64,000 bases of DNA, from NCBI GenBank assembly GCA_050952085.1, contig JBMNKH010000001.1, forward strand, positions 124,001-188,000, given 5' to 3'. Every line of letters begins with the position of its first letter. Positions within the stretch are counted from its first letter, which is position 1. A model generated the notes under the pieces. That model worked only from the letters and a program-made list of their open reading frames with translations. It searched no databases and was not told where the DNA came from. This document shows positions 59,303-64,000 of the stretch, piece by piece. The DNA comes from DTU015 sp012837895. Its GTDB lineage: Bacteria; Bacillota; Sulfobacillia; Fermentithermobacillales; Fermentithermobacillaceae. The position numbers were made by a program, and so were the translations under genes.

Positions 59303-60325
59303 TCATTCATCTTCCTTGTAAATCTCCGAGATGGTTTCGGAAATGACAGTAGCTACATCATTGGATATGAACTTGAGCGCCTGGGCTATTCCGTTGGCAA
59401 TGGCCGTAGCGCCGGATGAACCGTGACATTTCACCACACAGCCTTCCAAGCCAAGCAGCGGGGCGCCCCCGTAAGCAGAATAGTCTAGGACCTCGCGAAC
59501 CTTACTAAACACAGGTTTCATGAGGAGTGCCCCCAACCTGGATCTGAGGCTGCCGTACACCTGCTCCTTTATCGTCTCCATTTGAAACAACACGGTTCCT
59601 TCACAAGTCTTCAGGAACACGTTGCCGGTAAATCCGTCGGTCACGATCACATCAGCCTTCCCAAAGAATACGTCGCGCGCCTCAACATTCCCGACGAAAT
59701 TGAAGGGGGCATCTTCCATCAGATTGTACGCCTTCCTTGCAACCATGCTCCCTTTTTGTTTCTCTGTTCCGATATTCAGCAGGCCTACTGTAGGTTCTTC
59801 CCATCCCAATACGCGTTCTGCGTATATCTTGCCCATGAGTCCAAACTCAACCAGCGTCTCAGGGCGTACGTCAGACGAAGCGCCAAGATCCACAAACAGC
59901 ACACCTCGCTTGTTCCGCGCAGGCAACACAATCCCCAGGCAAGGGCGGTCAATTCCCTTGGCACGCTTGATAATCAGGGCACCGCCTGCTACAAGCGCCC
60001 CGGTAGATCCTGCCGAGACAAAAGCCCCCGCCTGTCCCTCTTTCACTGCGCCAAGACCCCGCACAATGGTTGAATCTTTCTTACGCCTTATTGCGCTCAC
60101 AGGCGGTTCATCGGGAGTAATCACCTGGCTACACTCAATGGTTTGGAGGTGGGGATAATCACCCTGGCTTCTAAGTTTGGCAACTGCCTCGGCATCTCCC
60201 AGGGCCAAGATAGGGATACCCTTTTCCAGGGCAGCTACACATCCTTCTATCGCTGCATCAGGGGCATAATCGCCCCCCATGAGATCTACAGCCACGGTTG
60301 TTCTTGCCTCTACTCCGGTGTTCAA
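59303..60325 (-). CDS. plsX: Phosphate acyltransferase PlsX
   Basis: A 340-residue enzyme that makes acyl-phosphate from acyl-ACP at the start of phospholipid synthesis. The family begins VAVDLMGGDYAPDAAIEG, and KDSTIVRGLGAVKEGQAGAFVSAGSTGALVAGG and LLNIGTEKQKGS follow. The start is TTG at 60323-60325, six bases after GGGGGAG and overlapping the fapR stop by four bases, so expression is coupled. Confidence 0.96.
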   Translation of the reverse strand: MNTGVEARTTVAVDLMGGDYAPDAAIEGCVAALEKGIPILALGDAEAVAKLRSQGDYPHLQTIECSQVITPDEPPVSAIRRKKDSTIVRGLGAVKEGQAGAFVSAGSTGALVAGGALIIKRAKGIDRPCLGIVLPARNKRGVLFVDLGASSDVRPETLVEFGLMGKIYAERVLGWEEPTVGLLNIGTEKQKGSMVARKAYNLMEDAPFNFVGNVEARDVFFGKADVIVTDGFTGNVFLKTCEGTVLFQMETIKEQVYGSLRSRLGALLMKPVFSKVREVLDYSAYGGAPLLGLEGCVVKCHGSSGATAIANGIAQALKFISNDVATVISETISEIYKEDE

Positions 60326-60897
60326 TCCTGGCTCCCCCTCTCATCTAACGCAAAAACCAGAAACTTGCCCCTGAATACAAGTTCACCCCTGGCACGGGTT
60401 TCCACCAGAACTACGGACTTCTGTCCTTTTTCCCTGATAACCTGCGCTTTGGCGATAAGTTTCTCGCCCACCCGGGCCTGGCGTTTGAACTTGAGGTTGG
60501 CAATCCCGGTAACCACGTTATCGGCATCGATCACGCAGATCGCAAGCGAGTCTGCCTGGGCAAAAATATACTGGCTTCTTGTAATCCCTGTACGTTCAAA
60601 GGCCATGTCGGGGGTTATTTCCATGATGGAAATTGCAGATTTTCCAAGTTCAAGGTCTATGAGTTCTCCCACAACCTCGCGTTCGCCCATTGCCCGGAGT
60701 CTCTGGTAAGCTCTCTCTGCGACCTGTTTTGTCCTGGTTCTTTGTCCTGGAATACCAAGGGCAAGCCTGTCAAGGCGTATGGTCTGCACGCTTACGTCAA
60801 AATGACGTGCCAGCCGCCGGTCAGGCAAGAACGGGTTGGCAGTAAGAATCTCTTTAAGCTGTTCTCTTCGCTGCTTAGGATCGTACCCCATCAGCAT
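60322..60897 (-). CDS. fapR: Fatty acid biosynthesis repressor FapR
   Basis: A 191-residue transcription repressor. The N-terminal DeoR-like helix-turn-helix is LPDRRLARHFDVSVQTIRLDRLALGIP (about 24-50). A linker helix leads to the hot-dog effector domain (about 80-190), which binds malonyl-CoA and then releases DNA. An operator matching the known FapR consensus lies 13 bases upstream, so it should repress its own operon and plsX, degV, fabD, fabG, acpP and fabF. Confidence 0.95.
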   Translation of the reverse strand: MLMGYDPKQRREQLKEILTANPFLPDRRLARHFDVSVQTIRLDRLALGIPGQRTRTKQVAERAYQRLRAMGEREVVGELIDLELGKSAISIMEITPDMAFERTGITRSQYIFAQADSLAICVIDADNVVTGIANLKFKRQARVGEKLIAKAQVIREKGQKSVVLVETRARGELVFRGKFLVFALDERGSQD

Positions 60898-60909
60898 TCA
60901 CCCTGATCC

Positions 60910-60926
60910 TTAGCATCTACTACTAA
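60910..60926. promoter_or_regulatory. FapR operator
   Basis: On the minus strand TTAGTAGTAGATGCTAA matches the B. subtilis FapR consensus TTAGTACCAGATACTAA at 14 of 17 positions. It lies between the rpmF terminator and the fapR start, so it should control a promoter of the fapR operon. Malonyl-CoA would release repression. Confidence 0.8.
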
Positions 60927-60977
60927 TATCTTTGTCTTAATCTTAAGTATACAAACCCTGGGAAGCATCTGCAATCC

Positions 60978-61008
60978 AAAAAACAAAAACTCCGATAACC
61001 ATCGGAGT
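60978..61008 (-). terminator. Rho-independent terminator of yceD-rpmF
   Basis: ACTCCGAT (60989-60996) and ATCGGAGT (61001-61008) form a perfect eight-pair stem with a four-base loop. On the minus strand TTTTTGTTTTTT follows. It separates rpmF from fapR. Confidence 0.92.
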
Positions 61009-61034
61009 TTTGAGTACGCTTTGAAAACAAACCG

Positions 61035-61223
61035 TTACTGCTGTACCTTGATGACTTCCTGACCCCTGTAATGCCCGCAATCAGGACACACCCTATGCGG
61101 CAGGCGCAATGAGTGGCACCTCGGGCACTCTACCAGGTTAGGAGCTGAAAGCCTTCTCTTCCATGCAGAAGCTCTCCTCATATCCCGCTTAGACCTGGAT
61201 GTCCTTCTCTTTGGAACTGCCAT
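61035..61223 (-). CDS. rpmF: 50S ribosomal protein L32
   Basis: A 62-residue L32 starting AVPKRRTSRSKRDMRRASAW, with the zinc ribbon CPRCHSLRLPHRVCPDCG. It overlaps the 3' end of yceD by 35 bases, as expected for a coupled pair, and is followed by a strong terminator. Confidence 0.96.
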   Translation of the reverse strand: MAVPKRRTSRSKRDMRRASAWKRRLSAPNLVECPRCHSLRLPHRVCPDCGHYRGQEVIKVQQ

Positions 61224-61755
61224 TTTCCTTGCCCCTTTCCTCTAAAGCTTCCAGTAGTTTTCTTCCAAACAGTGTAGCTTGGCCTTGCAGTCTTGAACAC
61301 TGGCACTGTTCTTCATTCAGGTTAGTGCCACAAACCCCACATAACCCCTTACATAATGCATCGCACAAAGGTTTCATGGGAATGTTGAGGAGAAGTCCGT
61401 GCTCCACCATATCATCTAAGACGCAATAGCCGCCATCCATGGCAAAGGTTTCGATATCATCTTCGTCCTCGTATTCATGCATATCAGGGTCTTGGACAAA
61501 CCTGCCTTCGCAGTCAAACTCAATAGGCATATCAAAATCCGCCAGACACCTGGAACAAGTGAGTCCTACTGTTCCCCTGACATTGGCTTGAACATATATC
61601 CCTTCACCGGTAGAAGTGGCGACACCCTTTACCGTAAACGGAGCCTGGGTTGCAATAAGGTCGCTCCCGTCTCCATATAGATCTATATGGCCTGTTTCGG
61701 AAAACGCAATGCTGGTACCGGGCTCATCGATTATATCTGAAACATCTATCTTCAA
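61189..61755 (-). CDS. yceD: YceD family protein (DUF177)
   Basis: A 188-residue DUF177 protein, associated with 23S rRNA accumulation and usually upstream of rpmF. The CSRCLADFDMPIEFDCEGRF strand and a Cys-rich C-terminal region (CDALCKGLCGVCGTNLNEEQC) are typical; the latter may bind zinc. The start is TTG at 61753-61755, six bases after GGAGGG; the upstream ATG at 61770 and GTG-type starts are inside the promoter region. Confidence 0.9.
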   Translation of the reverse strand: MKIDVSDIIDEPGTSIAFSETGHIDLYGDGSDLIATQAPFTVKGVATSTGEGIYVQANVRGTVGLTCSRCLADFDMPIEFDCEGRFVQDPDMHEYEDEDDIETFAMDGGYCVLDDMVEHGLLLNIPMKPLCDALCKGLCGVCGTNLNEEQCQCSRLQGQATLFGRKLLEALEERGKENGSSKEKDIQV

Positions 61756-61782
61756 ACTCTGACCCTCCATTGGCATAAAGGG

Positions 61783-61812
61783 ATTATATCCACATAGAGA
61801 ACATGGTGTCAA
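61783..61812 (-). promoter_or_regulatory. Sigma-A promoter of yceD-rpmF
   Basis: On the minus strand a perfect TTGACA (61807-61812) and a perfect TATAAT (61783-61788) are 18 bases apart. The -35 overlaps the last codons of the Lon-like protease gene. Confidence 0.9.
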
Positions 61813-62564
61813 GAATTGCTACCTGAGGCAAGCACTTTTATCGCCTCTTCAACAGTGTCCACACCGTATACTTCCATATCCCCTGCAAAGCGTAAAGCTT
61901 CATCAAGGTTTTTCCTGGGAACCAGGAATATCTCTATGCCTTCTTCCCTGCATGCGATTGTTTTTTGCGCCACTCCTCCTACAGGAAACACCCTGCCCTC
62001 AGAGTCGAGAATACCGGTACCTGCAATCTTTCGCCCCATGACTATATCCTGATCCATTCTGGTAATGATTTCAAGGGCAAAAACTAGCCCGGCAGATGGG
62101 CCGGCAACCTGTCCCGGCCTTATGGTTGCTTTCACAGGAAACGGTCCTTGCACAGGTACGGACATCCCCTGGAAGGTCAAGGCCACATAGGTAGCAGTCA
62201 CCTGGCTCTGTTCCATCAAGTCCCTGTTTGCCTCCAAGTACTCTTCTACACTTCTCCCGCCGAGCACCTGACGTCGGGGCCACAAGGCCAGGTTGCGGTC
62301 TACGGCTGCCCTGATGGACTGTATAATGCTGGCCTCTCTTGCCATAACTGAGACCATGTAAAACGATGAATCTCCAGAGGGGTAGCCTTCAATCTCAACA
62401 ATCTCGCTAAGTTCAATCACAGGGCCTGGTGAAACCACAAGATACCCTGAAGGCACATGGTTCAATGTGCAAAGCATGACCACGAAAACTAAGGCAAGCC
62501 CAATCCGTTTCCATTTGAGTCTCTTTTGTCCGGCCAAGACCGAATACCCCTCTCTGATCTCCAA
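61809..62564 (-). CDS. Membrane-anchored Lon-like (S16) protease, YlbL-type without PDZ
   Basis: A 251-residue protein with one N-terminal membrane helix (IGLALVFVVMLCTLNHVPSGYLVV) and the start of the YlbL family (SPGPVIELSEIVEIEGYPSGDSSFYMVSV). The Lon protease domain has the catalytic Ser in PGQVAGPSAGLVFALEI and Lys in VGGVAQKTIACREEG. YlbL/SepM relatives are about 340 residues with a PDZ domain between the two parts; here that domain (about 90 residues) is missing. The gene is next to ylbJ and yceD, as in many Bacillota. Confidence 0.85.
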   Translation of the reverse strand: MEIREGYSVLAGQKRLKWKRIGLALVFVVMLCTLNHVPSGYLVVSPGPVIELSEIVEIEGYPSGDSSFYMVSVMAREASIIQSIRAAVDRNLALWPRRQVLGGRSVEEYLEANRDLMEQSQVTATYVALTFQGMSVPVQGPFPVKATIRPGQVAGPSAGLVFALEIITRMDQDIVMGRKIAGTGILDSEGRVFPVGGVAQKTIACREEGIEIFLVPRKNLDEALRFAGDMEVYGVDTVEEAIKVLASGSNS

Positions 62565-62599
62565 TATAGATTGATGGTGAGTAAAGGAGGCTTCCCTAT

Positions 62600-63877
62600 A
62601 TGGGTTACCTGGCGATCATCCTTGCTATCGTTTTCATTGTATGCTTCAAACAATGGAGGCAGCGAAAAGATGCACTCCTGTCTGTCCTTCTTGCCCTTCT
62701 CGTGGTAATTCTTGCCGTTACAATGATACTCTTTCCTGAACCTTCTTTCAAAGCGGCAGAAAGAGGTTTGACTGTATGGTGGGACATAGTGTTGCCGGCG
62801 CTCCTACCCTTTTTTATTGCTGCAGAGCTTCTAATGGGGATGGGAGTAGTCCATTTCATCGGGGTCTTGATGGAACCACTTATGAGGCCCTTGTTCAATG
62901 TCCCAGGCACAGGCGCATTTGTGTTAGCGATGGGGATAGCTTCAGGATATCCCCTTGGAGCCGCACTGTCTGCCAGGCTCAAAGACGACAAACTGGCAAC
63001 CAAGACTGAAGCTGAAAGACTAATGTGCTTCTGCAATACTTCTGATCCCCTTTTTATGACAGGTGCCGTTGCAGTGGGGATGTTCAAACGGGCTGACCTG
63101 GCGGGAGTAATTATAGCAGCCCATTACCTGTCTGGGCTCACAGTAGGGATCGGAATGAGATTCTGGCAGAGGGGAAAAGACGAGAGCCGGGTTGAAACAC
63201 CCAGACAGGATCGGCCTGATCCGCCCCTGAGGCGTGCGTTCAGGGCTATGCGGAAAGCCCAGCAAGAAGCTAACAGGAGCCTTGGCGAACTCCTGGGTGA
63301 GGCAGTCAAACGCTCCATTGACACTTTGCTCCTGGTGCTTGGCTTCATGGTGCTTTTTTCGGTGATATTCGAAATACTCACACTGGCAGGGGCCACAAAC
63401 TATATTTCACACCTGATCTCAAGAGTGGTACCTGAGTCGCTGTTGCCAAAAAGCTTGCATCAATCAGTAGTAAGCGGGCTTTTCGAGATAACCATAGCTA
63501 GCTCATTGGCCGGCCAGGCAGATGCCCCGCTAATCACAAGGGTAGCAGTATGCAGCGGGATCATAGCGTGGAGCGGTTTATCTGTTCACGCACAGGTAGC
63601 TGCAGTAATACAACCATCAGGCCTGTCAATCTGGCCGTATTCGGCTAGCAGGTTGTGTCAAGCAATGCTGGCTGCAACTTACACTGTCCTCTTGATGAAA
63701 ATCGACGAAGGCAGGTGGACACTGCCCGCTTTCGAACCTGTATTTGCCGAAGCAAGCTGGCTTCACAGCCTTGGCGCTGCAACCAAGGCCTGCCTTTCCT
63801 GGGTCCTGTTGATGTTCCTGGTATCCCTGGCTCTTGCCGCAGGTGGCCACCTAAAGCGGCTCTGGGACAACCGTTAG
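62600..63877 (+). CDS. ylbJ: Sporulation integral membrane protein YlbJ
   Basis: A 425-residue polytopic membrane protein with about eight hydrophobic segments. The YlbJ signature is LTVWWDIVLPALLPFFIAAELLMGMG and MGIASGYPLGAALSARL, with CNTSDPLFMTGAVAVGMF following. It belongs to the nucleoside-recognition (Gate) group. In B. subtilis YlbJ is made in the mother cell under sigma-E and is needed for spore cortex formation. The ATG has AAAGGAGG upstream. It is divergent from the Lon-like protease gene, with 35 bases between them. Confidence 0.93.
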   Translation: MGYLAIILAIVFIVCFKQWRQRKDALLSVLLALLVVILAVTMILFPEPSFKAAERGLTVWWDIVLPALLPFFIAAELLMGMGVVHFIGVLMEPLMRPLFNVPGTGAFVLAMGIASGYPLGAALSARLKDDKLATKTEAERLMCFCNTSDPLFMTGAVAVGMFKRADLAGVIIAAHYLSGLTVGIGMRFWQRGKDESRVETPRQDRPDPPLRRAFRAMRKAQQEANRSLGELLGEAVKRSIDTLLLVLGFMVLFSVIFEILTLAGATNYISHLISRVVPESLLPKSLHQSVVSGLFEITIASSLAGQADAPLITRVAVCSGIIAWSGLSVHAQVAAVIQPSGLSIWPYSASRLCQAMLAATYTVLLMKIDEGRWTLPAFEPVFAEASWLHSLGAATKACLSWVLLMFLVSLALAAGGHLKRLWDNR

Positions 63878-63879
63878 GG

Positions 63880-64000
63880 TTAATCCCTGCCCTGGTTCCA
63901 CAGAAACCTGCGGGGGCGGGCCGGCTCATCGTCATCCATGCTGTCGTCCATTTCATCTGCAAAAAACTGTTCATCTTCGGTTCCGGGATTATCCGTCTCC
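63880..64000 (-). CDS. C-terminal end of an unidentified gene with acidic tail
   Basis: On the minus strand an open frame enters at the window edge and ends at TAA 63880-63882, converging on ylbJ with a two-base gap. The visible 40 residues are very acidic (GTEDEQFFADEMDDSMDDDE) and end PARPRRFLWNQGRD. The part seen is too short to assign a family. Confidence 0.55.
   Translation of the reverse strand, partial: ETDNPGTEDEQFFADEMDDSMDDDEPARPRRFLWNQGRD

Overview
The window is a piece of chromosome from a monoderm, spore-forming member of the Bacillota, most likely an anaerobe. Spore formation is suggested by YlbJ and an FtsK/SpoIIIE translocase, and anaerobic life by rubrerythrin. FapR with its operator, the smc-ftsY-ylxM-ffh-rpsP order and the yceD-rpmF-fapR-plsX order are Bacillota gene orders. 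Base composition is mixed, near 50% GC by eye. GTG and TTG starts with strong Shine-Dalgarno sequences are very common. I cannot place it to genus. There are no rRNA or tRNA genes, insertion sequences, phage genes or CRISPR arrays.

Layout. 1-4803 (minus): a two-subunit CoA-transferase controlled by an AtoS/AtoC-like two-component pair, with a textbook sigma-54 promoter. 4902-14479: an unknown coiled-coil protein, cobalamin adenosyltransferase, FtsK/SpoIIIE, a subtilisin-like membrane protein, an L,D-transpeptidase, UppP, a Na/Pi symporter and a GT4 glycosyltransferase. 14504-19119: a GH133 debranching enzyme, then a two-gene redox operon (PyrK-like protein plus FAD oxidoreductase). 19193-24815: a Ca2+-type P-ATPase, a roughly 490-nt highly structured RNA with no coding capacity, and a zinc/cadmium-type P-ATPase with its SmtB/CzrA-type repressor and operator. 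24936-34952: an S9 peptidase, polysaccharide deacetylase, Lgt, a chemoreceptor, an ABC-F protein, a DUF2935 protein and a cysteine-cluster protein. 35114-35650: rubrerythrin. 35785-41438 (minus): a Tad/Flp pilus operon with a structured 5' leader, divergent from an SLH-domain surface protein at 41771. 43440-63882: a dense housekeeping block, mostly minus strand: TPR protein, rbgA, lepB, rplS, trmD, khpA, rpsP, ffh, ylxM, ftsY, smc, then rnc, fabF, acpP, fabG, fabD, degV, plsX, fapR, rpmF, yceD, a Lon-like protease and ylbJ. Both window edges cut a gene.

How the parts work together. The fatty-acid block (FapR to FabF) makes acyl-ACP and acyl-phosphate and appears to be governed by a FapR operator in front of fapR. 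The DegV protein inside it could feed exogenous fatty acids to the PlsX-dependent route. The smc-to-rbgA block covers chromosome organisation, co-translational targeting, signal-peptide processing and ribosome maturation, with many short overlaps showing translational coupling. The Tad genes plus the SLH/FlgD-Ig protein form a cell-surface module.

The most unusual item is the structured RNA at 21882-22375. At least six helices, many with G-U pairs that work only on the plus strand, form a compact fold, and its 3' hairpin competes with a long-range 5'-3' pairing. I cannot match it confidently to a known class. The OLE class is the first candidate to test.
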